Assembly (NCBI RefSeq): GCF_001612615.1
Contig: NZ_BDAU01000004.1
Span: 219,415-283,414 of the forward strand
Reading direction: 5' to 3'
DNA from: Nocardia amikacinitolerans NBRC 108937
GTDB taxonomy: Bacteria > Actinomycetota > Actinomycetes > Mycobacteriales > Mycobacteriaceae
Length of the DNA stretch: 64,000 bases
The position numbers and the translations under genes were made by a program. Below the pieces are notes generated by a model, which ran no database searches, was not told the origin of the DNA, and was given only the letters and a program-made list of their open reading frames with translations. Positions 35,757 through 43,661 of the stretch are shown here, one piece after another (positions within the stretch are counted from its first letter, which is position 1; each line of letters starts with the position of its first letter).

Positions 35757-36761
35757 TCAAGCGATGCGGCGGGTCTCGGTCGCGTCGAACGCGGTCGTGT
35801 CCGCGAAGAACGTGACCAGATCGCGGACGGTGTCGTCGATCGGGCGCGGCCGGTAGCCGAGTTCGCGTTCGGCCTTGCCGTGGTCCACCATCGGCGCCGA
35901 GACCAGCGCGCCGAGCGCGGCCCTGGAGAGGATGTCGGTGCCGAGCATCTTGCCGATCGGCTCGAGCACCGGGATCAGCCCGCCGACCAGCTTGGGCGGG
36001 ATGGTGAACTTCGGTCCCTTCTTGCCGCCGTGCGCCGCGGCCATCCGGCACAGGTCGAGCATCGAGATCATCGAGCCGCCGAGCAGGTAGTTCTCGCCGG
36101 TCCTGCCCTTCTCGCCTGCCAGGATCAGGCCGTGCGCCACATCGCGCACGTCGACCAGGTCGAAGCCGCCGCCGATCATCGCGGGCACCCGGCCCTGGGC
36201 CGCGTCGCGCAGCGTGCGGTTGATCCGGGAGAGGGGAGTGCTGTGGTCGACGGGACCGAACACGCCCGTCGGGTTGCAGAGCACGGCGTCGAGGCCCTTG
36301 TCGACGACCTTGCGCAGCTCGACCTCGCCCGCCCACTTGGAGCGGTCGTAGACCGGGAGCGCCGGGTCGGTGGAGCGCACCGAACTCTCATCGATGCGGC
36401 CGCCGCAGCTGTACTGGTTGAAGGCGTGGATGGAGCTGGCGTGCACCATCCGGCGCGCGCCGACCTCGAGCGCGGCCTCGGCGACCACGCGCACGCCCTC
36501 GGTGTTGACCTTCCAGGCCAGATCGTTCTTCTCGGCCAGGGTGATCACGGCGACGAGGTGATACACCAGTTCCGCGCCCGCCAGCGCCTCCCGCATCGAC
36601 GCGGGGTCGAGCACGTTTCCCGAGACCCAGGTGAGGTTCGGGTGCACCGTCTGCTCCGGGGCCACTCGGTCGATGGCGGTGACTTCGTGTCCCAGATCGA
36701 CGAGCAGGCGGAGCAGATTCGTGCCAAGGTAGCCGGCGGCGCCGGTCACTGCGACCTTCAT
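35757..36761 (-). CDS. NAD-dependent epimerase/dehydratase, 3beta-hydroxysteroid dehydrogenase-like
   Basis: A 334-residue extended SDR. The Rossmann motif VTGAAGYLGTNLLRLL begins at residue 4, VHASSIHAF carries the catalytic Ser, and VYDRSKWAGE is the YxxxK catalytic motif. CNPTGVFGPVDHS and the C-terminal GYRPRPIDDTVRDLV are typical of 3beta-HSD/isomerase-like SDRs in mycolata. Sterol oxidation is plausible because a KstR-like palindrome lies 14 bp before the start. The similarity to the NltD-like gene at 59816 is only at family level. Confidence 0.85.
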   Translation of the reverse strand: MKVAVTGAAGYLGTNLLRLLVDLGHEVTAIDRVAPEQTVHPNLTWVSGNVLDPASMREALAGAELVYHLVAVITLAEKNDLAWKVNTEGVRVVAEAALEVGARRMVHASSIHAFNQYSCGGRIDESSVRSTDPALPVYDRSKWAGEVELRKVVDKGLDAVLCNPTGVFGPVDHSTPLSRINRTLRDAAQGRVPAMIGGGFDLVDVRDVAHGLILAGEKGRTGENYLLGGSMISMLDLCRMAAAHGGKKGPKFTIPPKLVGGLIPVLEPIGKMLGTDILSRAALGALVSAPMVDHGKAERELGYRPRPIDDTVRDLVTFFADTTAFDATETRRIA

Positions 36762-36774
36762 GGCCGTTAGAATA

Positions 36775-36805
36775 TAGAACTTGTTCTAATTTGCAACACG
36801 TTGCA
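36775..36805. promoter_or_regulatory. Two tandem 14-bp palindromes (one KstR-like) upstream of the 3beta-HSD-like gene
   Basis: tagaacttgttcta (36775-36788) is a perfect 6-2-6 palindrome fitting the KstR consensus TAGAACnnGTTCTA. tgcaacacgttgca (36792-36805) is a second perfect 6-2-6 palindrome whose centre lies 17 bases away. They lie just before the leftward ATG at 36761. The first suggests control by the cholesterol regulator KstR; the second has no assigned regulator. Confidence 0.65.
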
Positions 36806-37004
36806 GTTCTATCCGGCTCGTTCCACTTCGCTCGCGACGGTCTCGAAAGATGCCGGTGGAGTCGGCTATATTGAGCCCAACCGCAGCGGCTTCGCCGTTC
36901 GGACGGCCCGAGCTGTCCGGGGGCACAGTCGTTTCGGGCAGGGAGACGTTCGACAACGCTATGTGCACGACACAGATGTTCACGACGAATTGGGGGGCAA
37001 CTCG
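36806..37004. other. Promoter region of the EspC-like operon
   Basis: About 200 bases without a supported gene. An in-frame extension of the next gene to 36801 lacks conservation and ribosome site. The stretch should carry the rightward promoter of the EspC-like gene. Confidence 0.4.
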
Positions 37005-37331
37005 ATGAGTGATCTCTCGGTGGAGACCGAAGCGGTCCGGGCATTCGCCACGGAGAACGCCGGGATCGCCGCACAGATTTCCTCGGCAAGTTTCGACGGC
37101 GCGGCTCAGTTGGCCGCACTCACGCCGGTCTTCGGGCTGATCGGCGCCGACTACCTGCTGAGCTTCGCGGCCGCGCAGGTGCTGCAAGCCAAAGACATCA
37201 ACGACTTGTCGGCCAAGTACGCCGACCTGTCGTTCAAGGCGTTCAACGCCGCCTCGCTCTACGAGGGCACCGACACCACCAACGCCGGTGCGCTCAACGT
37301 GCAGACCGGCGAGATCGGGGGCGGAGCGTGA
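37005..37331 (+). CDS. EspC-like type VII secretion target (DUF2580-like)
   Basis: ATG 37005 after ggggggcaac; 108 residues, all-helical and WXG100-sized. SVETEAVRAFATENAGIAAQI matches the N-terminus of the EspC/DUF2580 family of small ESX-secreted proteins, which form helical hairpins with a C-terminal tail. It overlaps the next gene by 4 bases (GTGA), as ESX substrates commonly precede a larger partner. No YxxxD/E signal is obvious; YADLSFKAF is the nearest tyrosine-rich stretch. Confidence 0.75.
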   Translation: MSDLSVETEAVRAFATENAGIAAQISSASFDGAAQLAALTPVFGLIGADYLLSFAAAQVLQAKDINDLSAKYADLSFKAFNAASLYEGTDTTNAGALNVQTGEIGGGA

Positions 37332-38974
37332 AGCCGCTGGATCCCTCGCCCACGGGGCTCATCGCCCCGTCCGAGCCCGCTCTCGACTCGCTCGACCACG
37401 CCGCGGCAGGCGCGAATCAGGCGGCCGCCGTGGAGATTCCCACCGATCAAGCCCTCATCGATCTGCCGCTGCCGCAGCTGCCCGAGGACATTCCGCCCAT
37501 CGAGGCGCCGGAATTCGTGTTGTCGCAGAAGGTGAGCGAGGACGCGCCCGCGCACGGCGCCATGCCCGCCGGACTGCCCGGCCTCGGCGGGGCGCCCGCG
37601 CCGGAGGCCCAGGACATCCTCGGCGGCATGCCCACCGACGTGGAAAGCCTGCTCGCCGGTGCGAACACCGCCATCAGCCACGCCGCCACCCAGGTGCAGG
37701 ACGCCGCGAACAACCTCGTCGGCCAGGCGGGCGGACTGCTCGGCGGCGGGCTGGGCGGTGACCCGTCCGGTGCGGCGACGCCCGCCGCGGCGGCGATCCC
37801 GCAGCTGCCCACGTTGCCGCAGCTGCCTGCCGACCCGATCGGCGCGCTGATGAACGGGCTGCAGATCCCGGCGCTGCCGGGCGTCGACCTGCTGTTCAAG
37901 CCGATTCTGGATCTGCTCGGCAGCTTCGGCACCGGCGTCTTCGGCGCGCTCGACCCGACCGCGATCCTCAGCCAGTCCTCGAAGATCATCGAGACGGCGA
38001 TGCAGATCGGCAAGGGCAGCCTGGCGACCGTCGAGCAGGTCTGGGAGGGGCAGGCCTCGCGCCAGGCGCAGGTCGCCGGGCAGGAAGCCAACCAGCAGGG
38101 GCAGGAGACCAGTCAGCGCGGCTTCGACATCTCCGAACTCACCCAGCGCGCGGCGGCCGTCGTCCAGCAGGGCAATGCCCAATTGCTCGGCATCGCAGGC
38201 TCTTTCGCCACCCAGGCGACCGCGATGGCGCCGGTCATCCTCACCCCGCCCGGCCAGGCCGCGCTGATCGCCAGCGCGACAGAGCATCTCGGGCAGGCCG
38301 TCTCGGTGGTGAACATGACCCGCGGCGATCTTGCGGGCAAGACCGCCGAGCTGAACGGTGTCGTCTCGCAGCTGCTCGGGCAGAGCGGATTGCCCTCGGC
38401 GCAGGAGGTCGCGCAGGCGGCGGCCCAGAACATCGGCGAGCCGCTGCTGGCGCAGGCGCAGGAGACCGCTACCCAGGCGGCGAGCGCGAGCCCGAGCAGC
38501 GGTCTCAACACGTCGACCTCGACGATCCCGTCCTCGCTCAACACGACCGGGCCGGCGGGCACACCCGGCTCGCCGAGCGGTTTGCTCGGACCGCTTGGGC
38601 GTCCGGGCGGTCCCGGCCCCGGTCCCGGCGGTCCCGGGCCGGGCTACTCCGGACTGCCGAGCACACCGGGTCTGCCCGGTTCGGCGGTACCCGCCGTCCG
38701 CCCGATCGGCATGCCGGGCGCGGCGCTGCCGACCGGTCTCGGCGCGGCGACGACACCCGCGGGCACCGGCAGCTCGTTCATGGGCGGTGCGCCGGGCGCG
38801 GCAGGTGCGCGCCAGTCCGACGACGACGAGCACTCGCGCAATGTGCAGCCGTATCAGAGTCGCACCGGCAACGACGATCTCACCGGACCGCTCGGTGAGT
38901 CGACGCCGGATGTGATCGGTGCGACGCACACGGACGAACTGCTCAGCTCGGACTACGAGCAGGATCAGTTCTAG
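37328..38974 (+). CDS. Large Ala/Pro/Gly-rich ESX-associated protein
   Basis: A 548-residue protein without signal peptide, translationally coupled to the EspC-like gene. A helical region with Pro-rich segments (1-150), a central amphipathic helical domain (150-370, including GQASRQAQVAGQEANQQGQE) and a Pro/Gly tract (400-480) precede the tail. The C-terminus DDDEHSRNVQPYQSR ... HTDELLSSDYEQDQF resembles the tail of the protein at 42366 (DDEEHKLPEYLVTQENTDELLG). This is the composition of EspB/PPE-like secreted partners. Function unknown; probably a cell-surface or secreted protein. Confidence 0.7.
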   Translation: MKPLDPSPTGLIAPSEPALDSLDHAAAGANQAAAVEIPTDQALIDLPLPQLPEDIPPIEAPEFVLSQKVSEDAPAHGAMPAGLPGLGGAPAPEAQDILGGMPTDVESLLAGANTAISHAATQVQDAANNLVGQAGGLLGGGLGGDPSGAATPAAAAIPQLPTLPQLPADPIGALMNGLQIPALPGVDLLFKPILDLLGSFGTGVFGALDPTAILSQSSKIIETAMQIGKGSLATVEQVWEGQASRQAQVAGQEANQQGQETSQRGFDISELTQRAAAVVQQGNAQLLGIAGSFATQATAMAPVILTPPGQAALIASATEHLGQAVSVVNMTRGDLAGKTAELNGVVSQLLGQSGLPSAQEVAQAAAQNIGEPLLAQAQETATQAASASPSSGLNTSTSTIPSSLNTTGPAGTPGSPSGLLGPLGRPGGPGPGPGGPGPGYSGLPSTPGLPGSAVPAVRPIGMPGAALPTGLGAATTPAGTGSSFMGGAPGAAGARQSDDDEHSRNVQPYQSRTGNDDLTGPLGESTPDVIGATHTDELLSSDYEQDQF

Positions 38975-39001
38975 GGATTCGCAAGAGGTTTCGCGACGGC
39001 A

Positions 39002-39025
39002 CCCTCCTCCGGGTTCGGGGGAGGG
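39002..39025. terminator. Hairpin between convergent genes
   Basis: ccctcctcc (39002-39010) can pair with ggggaggg and the preceding g (39017-39025, one G-T pair) around a gggttc loop, between the 37328 gene and the convergent DUF4254 gene. Confidence 0.55.
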
Positions 39026-39071
39026 CGCTGTTGTTCGTGGTCGTCGGTTTCGCGCGCGGACGGACGTGTGG

Positions 39072-39518
39072 TCAAGGCGCGGCGGGAAGCCTGCGGCGGC
39101 CCGCGTGCAGTTCGTCGGCGAGGTCTTCGTAGGCGACGGCGAGTTCCGCCAAGCGCTCCCACGCGAACCACAGGTCCCAGTCGGAGTTCTTCGCGAGAGC
39201 GGTGTAGGCGTGGGCGGTGCGCTCGGCGAGCCGATCGATGACGGTGCCGAGTCCCTCGGTGTGCAGGTACGCGGCGCCGCGTGCGACGGGGAGATGTGCG
39301 CGCGCCCAGCGGTCGACGGCGCGCACCAGTTCGGCGCGGCGTTCATCCATGGCGTGGACCGCGTCGCCGTCGAGCCTGCGGTGGTGCAGCAGCGTGAGTT
39401 CGCGGGCGTGGGACGCGAGCGGGTGGACGACGGACGCGTCGCCCCGGCAGGCGCGCAGGAGTTGGCGCCTCGTCGGCAGCGGCGCGGTCAACGGGACGTC
39501 CGTCGTGGCGGGCGACAC
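39072..39518 (-). CDS. DUF4254-family protein
   Basis: GTG 39518 (caggag 7-8 bases upstream) gives 148 residues; the same frame continues upstream without a start of its own. The helical pattern HPLASHARELTLLHHRRL, DERRAELVRAVDRWARAHLP, LHTEGLGTVIDRLAERTAHAY and EDLADELHAGRRRLP is that of DUF4254, a small helical family of unknown function whose members often neighbour glycosyltransferases. It overlaps the upstream gene by 31 bases. Confidence 0.7.
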   Translation of the reverse strand: MSPATTDVPLTAPLPTRRQLLRACRGDASVVHPLASHARELTLLHHRRLDGDAVHAMDERRAELVRAVDRWARAHLPVARGAAYLHTEGLGTVIDRLAERTAHAYTALAKNSDWDLWFAWERLAELAVAYEDLADELHAGRRRLPAAP

Positions 39519-39964
39519 CGCGACACTCCTGCGCAGGCGAGGGCGAGCGCGACGATCCTCGCTCCGGAGGGCCGGAACGTATCGCGCGGCGGGTTCACCC
39601 AGCGGCGGAACCCGGTGTCGGTAGGCGAGGGAAGCACGATCTCGCCGCCGCGCGCGACGACCGAGACGTCCAGCCGCAGCAACCGCAGGCGCAGATCCGC
39701 GTCCTCCTCGACGTCCGGTCGGCACAGGAAAGTCCATCTGCGCGAACGAACATGGTCGACGACCGGACCGAGCGCGCCACCCTGGAACAGCATCTCGTCG
39801 CGAACCCGCCGCCCCAGCGTCGCGGGCATGGTGACGCCGCCGACGAAGCCCGCCGTGACCACGATGCGCCCGGCCTCCGGTTCGATGCCCGCCGGTAGGC
39901 CACAGGTGCGCCGATAGTAAGTGCATCTGGACACCGGGGTGTCCGCGAACGCCGTGTCGTTCAT
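39488..39964 (-). CDS. Conserved actinobacterial hypothetical protein
   Basis: ATG 39964 gives 158 residues. The pattern CTYYRRTCGLPAGIEPEAG, VVTAGFVGGVTMPATLG, RVRDEML and WTFLCRPDVEED...EIVLPSPTDTGFRRWVNPP recurs in short proteins next to XRE regulators in streptomycetes and nocardiae, where it appears to be a nucleic-acid- or primase-related fold. That assignment is weak. It is translationally linked to the DUF4254 gene and divergent from the XRE gene at 40211. Confidence 0.6.
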   Translation of the reverse strand: MNDTAFADTPVSRCTYYRRTCGLPAGIEPEAGRIVVTAGFVGGVTMPATLGRRVRDEMLFQGGALGPVVDHVRSRRWTFLCRPDVEEDADLRLRLLRLDVSVVARGGEIVLPSPTDTGFRRWVNPPRDTFRPSGARIVALALACAGVSRCRPPRRTSR

Positions 39965-40210
39965 GGGAGCCTCGATTCGCCGGATTACTGACGTACGCGC
40001 ACCGTCCTGGACCTGGAACCCTTGCGGTGGTTAGAGTTTCAGGACTTTCTGAGTCGGACCGGGGCGCGTTCAGTGAAGCACCGGGTATTGCGCGGCGGGA
40101 ACGTTCGAGGTGGTGGAACCGGCGGAATTCGCCCAGGTTCCAAGGATTCCCGTCTTTAGGTTCCAGTTTGATACCTGGCCACTAGTGAGGCTTACGAAAG
40201 GGAATCTGTC

Positions 40211-41086
40211 GTGACCGGATCGACCTTGCCGCGGCGCGTGCTTGCCCGACATTTGCGCACGCTTCGCGAAACATCTGGCGTCAGCGCCGAGGCCGCCCGC
40301 TTGTCGATCGGCGTCGGCAAACAAACCCTCTGGCGTTTGGAGACCGGGCAGCCTGTCCGTCTGAATCCACTCTTCATCGAAAGGCTGTGTCAGGTGTACG
40401 GCGCGGGTGACGACGTCACCAGCATGCTGCTCGCGCTGACCGAGGAGGCGGGACGCGCGGGATGGTGGCATGCGTATCGGGATGCACTCCCCAAGCACAG
40501 GGATCTGTTCGTGGGTCTGGAAGCGGCTGCGAAGAGGATCGTTTCGTATCAGATCGCGTTGCTGCCCGGAATCTTCCAGACTGTGGACTATCGACGAGCG
40601 ATCACCTGGATCGACTCGCCACAGATGCCCACGGCGGAGGTCGAGCGGCGGATGGGGGTGTTCGCTTGCCGGAAGATGCGGTTGACCGATACCGGCAATC
40701 CGATCGCTGTGGATGCGATTCTGGACGAAAGTCTGTTGCACCGGGCGATCGGCGGACCAGCTGTCATGGCCGACCAGCTCGAGCACCTCGCCACGCTGAG
40801 TGACTTGCCGAACGTGTCCTTGCGTGTCGTGCCGCGTTCCGCGCACGCATACATCGGATTGAGTGTCGGTCCATTCGTGATACTCGAATTCCTAAGGCAT
40901 CCAACGATGCATCTCACCGAGCCTCCGGTGGTCTACCTGCAGGCGTATACCGGAGCGTTGTTCCTCGAGAAGCCCGAAGAGGTACGGCAGTACCGGCAGG
41001 TCCACGTCGATCTGCAGCGCTCCGCATTGGATGAGGCGGACAGCCGGTATCTCATCCGCGAGATCGCGAAGGAGTACGCGGTATGA
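40211..41086 (+). CDS. XRE-family regulator with DUF5753 domain
   Basis: GTG 40211 after aaaggga; 291 residues. An N-terminal HTH (ARHLRTLRETSGVSAEAARLSIGVGKQTLWRLETG) is followed by the DUF5753 ligand-type domain (FVGLEAAAKRIVSYQIALLPGIFQT, LDESLLHRAIGGPAVMADQLEHLA, VSLRVVPRSAHAYIG). Such regulators are extremely common in Streptomyces and Nocardia and are normally paired with a small DUF397 protein. Here the next frame looks like a decayed DUF397 gene. Confidence 0.88.
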   Translation: MTGSTLPRRVLARHLRTLRETSGVSAEAARLSIGVGKQTLWRLETGQPVRLNPLFIERLCQVYGAGDDVTSMLLALTEEAGRAGWWHAYRDALPKHRDLFVGLEAAAKRIVSYQIALLPGIFQTVDYRRAITWIDSPQMPTAEVERRMGVFACRKMRLTDTGNPIAVDAILDESLLHRAIGGPAVMADQLEHLATLSDLPNVSLRVVPRSAHAYIGLSVGPFVILEFLRHPTMHLTEPPVVYLQAYTGALFLEKPEEVRQYRQVHVDLQRSALDEADSRYLIREIAKEYAV

Positions 41087-41265
41087 CGTTGGCATCTCGG
41101 TTGATGACTGGCCGCGGCACGTCAGAGCAGCGCTCCGAGGTCGCGTTCCTCGCAACCTGGGCTTCCGGATCTCGCGAGTGTTCGCTCGCCGGTGGTAGTC
41201 TCAGCCGCAGTTGGCTGGGGGCGGAGAAGCCGGTCCACCCCGTGACGCCGAGGGTCCGGCGGTGA
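41083..41265 (+). pseudogene. Possible decayed DUF397 partner of the XRE regulator
   Basis: A 60-codon frame starts with an ATGA overlap on the XRE stop, exactly where a DUF397 gene is expected. SEQRSEVAFLATWASGSRECS only faintly resembles the DUF397 core (SxxxxCVEVA). The essential W..SS and RDSK signatures are missing, so it is probably a remnant or a very diverged copy. Confidence 0.3.
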
Positions 41266-41273
41266 AGGTGCCG

Positions 41274-41852
41274 ATGACGAGCAAGTCGAATGCGTGGCGG
41301 GTGGGGGTTCTCGCGTTGGGGGCCGCGTTCGTGCTGGTGGGGTGTGGGTCGTCGGTGGGTGGGGATGCGAATCCGGCAGGGAGTCCTACCGCGACCAACG
41401 CTGGGACGGGACTCGCGGCGGACGTGCCGTCTGGCTACAACACGTGTACGGATATTCCCCAGAGCGTGCTGGACTCGGAGAAGTTGCTGGACAAGACTTC
41501 GAACGATTCGAACGTCTCAGGCGGTATCAAGTGGCGCGGATGCATCTGGGTCCAGAACGACGGCTACGGTGCGAGCATCCGAACCACGAACCTCACCGTG
41601 GAAATGGTTCGGGAGAAGAACTTTTCAGACTCCCGCGAGTTCACTATTGACGGACGAAGGGCGATCTCGACCCGTCAGAACGAGTCTCGTCCGGAAACAG
41701 CATGCAATCTGAACGTCGAGATGCAGGGCGGCAGTCTCGAGATCTATCTGACCAATCCGCCGTCGGCAAAGAAGACGGGCCATCTCGACACTTGCCAGCT
41801 GACTCGTTCGCTCGCAGAGAAGGTCGTGCCGACCATACCTGCGGGCGCATGA
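41274..41852 (+). CDS. DUF3558-family lipoprotein
   Basis: ATG 41274 (GTG codons at 41262 and 41268 are alternatives); 192 residues. Signal VGVLALGAAFVLVGCGSS with lipobox VGC. The mature domain (YNTCTDIPQSVLDSEKLLD, WRGCIWVQNDGYGASIRTTN, EFTIDGRRAISTRQNESRPETACNLNVEM) keeps the four cysteines of DUF3558, a family abundant in mycolata surface lipoproteins. It begins a three-gene run with the two ESX-associated genes downstream, so an extracellular partner role is plausible. Confidence 0.85.
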   Translation: MTSKSNAWRVGVLALGAAFVLVGCGSSVGGDANPAGSPTATNAGTGLAADVPSGYNTCTDIPQSVLDSEKLLDKTSNDSNVSGGIKWRGCIWVQNDGYGASIRTTNLTVEMVREKNFSDSREFTIDGRRAISTRQNESRPETACNLNVEMQGGSLEIYLTNPPSAKKTGHLDTCQLTRSLAEKVVPTIPAGA

Positions 41853-41895
41853 GGAGCGTCATGGGTATTCGAAACACGGGGGTGGAATTCGATTC

Positions 41896-42369
41896 ATGAG
41901 CGACGATCAGAGGCCGCGGCCCATGGCGAACCTGCTCAGCGCGGCGCGCGAAGGGTATGCGTCAGTCGAGATGAAGCCGGAAGACTTCATCTATATCGAT
42001 CGCGACTGCGACTATTTCAAACGCGTGATCCGGCGGATTCAGACCATCATGGAGGGCGTGTCGAACCAGGAACCTTGGGGCCTGGGCGAGGGCAACAATA
42101 GGATGGTGTCTGCGCAGACCGTCGTCAACCGCTTCAGGAAGAAGGCCAAAACGGCCGACGACGGCAACGCGGTTTGGGAAATCATGGAGCAGCACTACCG
42201 CATCGTGGAAGACATCCAGGAAGTGCACCGGATCGCCCGCGAGCGGATGATGCAGGCGGACAGCAACTTCGCCGCGGAGTTCAACCGATTGAACGAGACC
42301 TTGCCGGAGCGTCCTCCGGAAGGGCAAGTGCTGGGTCCGTTCATCCTGCCGGATGGGTCGACCAAATGA
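41896..42369 (+). CDS. ESX-associated hypothetical protein
   Basis: A 157-residue helical protein without signal peptide or membrane segment. KPEDFIYIDRDCDYFKRVIRRIQTIMEGVS and AEFNRLNETLPERPP are characteristic of small proteins preceding WXG100/PPE-like genes in Nocardia ESX accessory loci. It overlaps the following gene by 4 bases. Possibly the secretion partner of that protein; no direct proof. Confidence 0.6.
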   Translation: MSDDQRPRPMANLLSAAREGYASVEMKPEDFIYIDRDCDYFKRVIRRIQTIMEGVSNQEPWGLGEGNNRMVSAQTVVNRFRKKAKTADDGNAVWEIMEQHYRIVEDIQEVHRIARERMMQADSNFAAEFNRLNETLPERPPEGQVLGPFILPDGSTK

Positions 42370-43523
42370 CCGGCTACGAGAGCCCACGCATCCCCATCGG
42401 CGGTGAACATCCGTACGGCTGGAAGCATCCCGACATCAACGACGCCTTCAGCCCGCTTGACGTGACCAATGCGGTCAACCAAGCCCAGCAGTACTGGCAA
42501 GTGCGCAATCTGTGGGATCAGGGTCTGCGGACTTTCGAACGCTCGATTCGAACCTCGTTGGAGCAAGCTTGGTCTGGCCCGGCCGCCGATAAGGCGATGG
42601 AGCAGATCCAGGACTACACACGGAAAGCGGACGAACTCACTCCCATCCTCGCGGAGCTGTACACCCGCGTGCGCGACGCCGCCGACGCGATTGTCAACAC
42701 CAAGAAGGCCCTGCCCGACCCGGTCGTTGTCACCTGGACATCTTGGCTGTGGCCACCGAACCGGTGGGAACTCCAGCGCGAACAGTCGAGCGAAGAACAG
42801 GCTGCGCAAGTGGCGATGGAGACGCACTACGTCAAGCCGTTCGCCGACATCGACGGCAAGATTCCCGTGCTGCCCACCCCCGTGAGTCCCACCTCCTCGC
42901 TGGATATTCCGCCCCCACCGCCCGGCGGATACAACGGCGGCCCCGGACCCGGACCGGGCGGCCCCGGCCCTGGACCGGGTTCCGGCGTACCGGGCGACAC
43001 CGACGGCGACGGTGTTCCCGACACCCCCGTCGAGGAGCCGACGGACGAGGAAACTCCCGAGGACACGACCACCGACGACACCTCGACGAACCCGACCAGC
43101 ACGACAACCACGCCCACCACCCAGACCCCGACATCGACCACCCCGGCCGGGCTCAACCCGACCGACCCGAACCGCACGGTACCGAGCGGCCTCCCCTCCG
43201 GCCCCGGTTCGCCCGGCGGTCCGGGCCCTGGCACCCCGGGCGTCCCCGGTGCACCCCCGGGCATGGGCCGCAGCATCCAGGGAGTGCCGACGACACCGGG
43301 CACCCAAGGCCCGGTGGGCGGCCTGGCCGCGGCCAGCAACGCCAATTCACGTGGCATGGCCGGTATGCCTGGCATGGGCGCGCCCGGCGCGCGCGGCGGC
43401 GGCAAGGACGACGAGGAGCACAAGCTGCCGGAATACCTTGTCACGCAGGAGAACACCGACGAATTGCTCGGCGAGATCCCGAAGACGATCCCCGGCGGCG
43501 TCATTGGTGGCGACCTCGACTGA
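42366..43523 (+). CDS. WXG100/PPE-like secreted protein with Pro/Gly/Thr-rich tail
   Basis: ATG 42366 gives 385 residues. The N-terminal helical hairpin (LEQAWSGPAADKAMEQIQDYTRKADEL) carries the WSG turn seen in WXG100 proteins. A Pro/Gly region (185-215) leads to DTDGDGVPD, a calcium-binding DxDGDG motif as in thrombospondin type-3 repeats. A Thr/Pro stretch and a Gly/Pro/Met region follow. The tail DDEEHKLPEYLVTQENTDELLG is shared with the 37328 protein. Likely an ESX substrate displayed at the surface. Confidence 0.72.
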   Translation: MTGYESPRIPIGGEHPYGWKHPDINDAFSPLDVTNAVNQAQQYWQVRNLWDQGLRTFERSIRTSLEQAWSGPAADKAMEQIQDYTRKADELTPILAELYTRVRDAADAIVNTKKALPDPVVVTWTSWLWPPNRWELQREQSSEEQAAQVAMETHYVKPFADIDGKIPVLPTPVSPTSSLDIPPPPPGGYNGGPGPGPGGPGPGPGSGVPGDTDGDGVPDTPVEEPTDEETPEDTTTDDTSTNPTSTTTTPTTQTPTSTTPAGLNPTDPNRTVPSGLPSGPGSPGGPGPGTPGVPGAPPGMGRSIQGVPTTPGTQGPVGGLAAASNANSRGMAGMPGMGAPGARGGGKDDEEHKLPEYLVTQENTDELLGEIPKTIPGGVIGGDLD

Positions 43524-43661
43524 CGCCGGTGGGGGCGTCCGCGTGCTGAGCCCGAGTACTCGGCGCGGACCGTGTTCTACTTGCCGGGCTCACGAGCCGG
43601 CTTCGCAGGGCAGCAAGGCGTGCGGGTCGCCGCGGGCCGAAATGTGAGATGAGGGTTGTGA

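Noticed and set aside
36801..37004. N-terminal extension of the EspC-like protein
   Set aside because: The extension is not WXG/EspC-like. The ATG at 37005 has a strong ribosome site and gives the normal family length.
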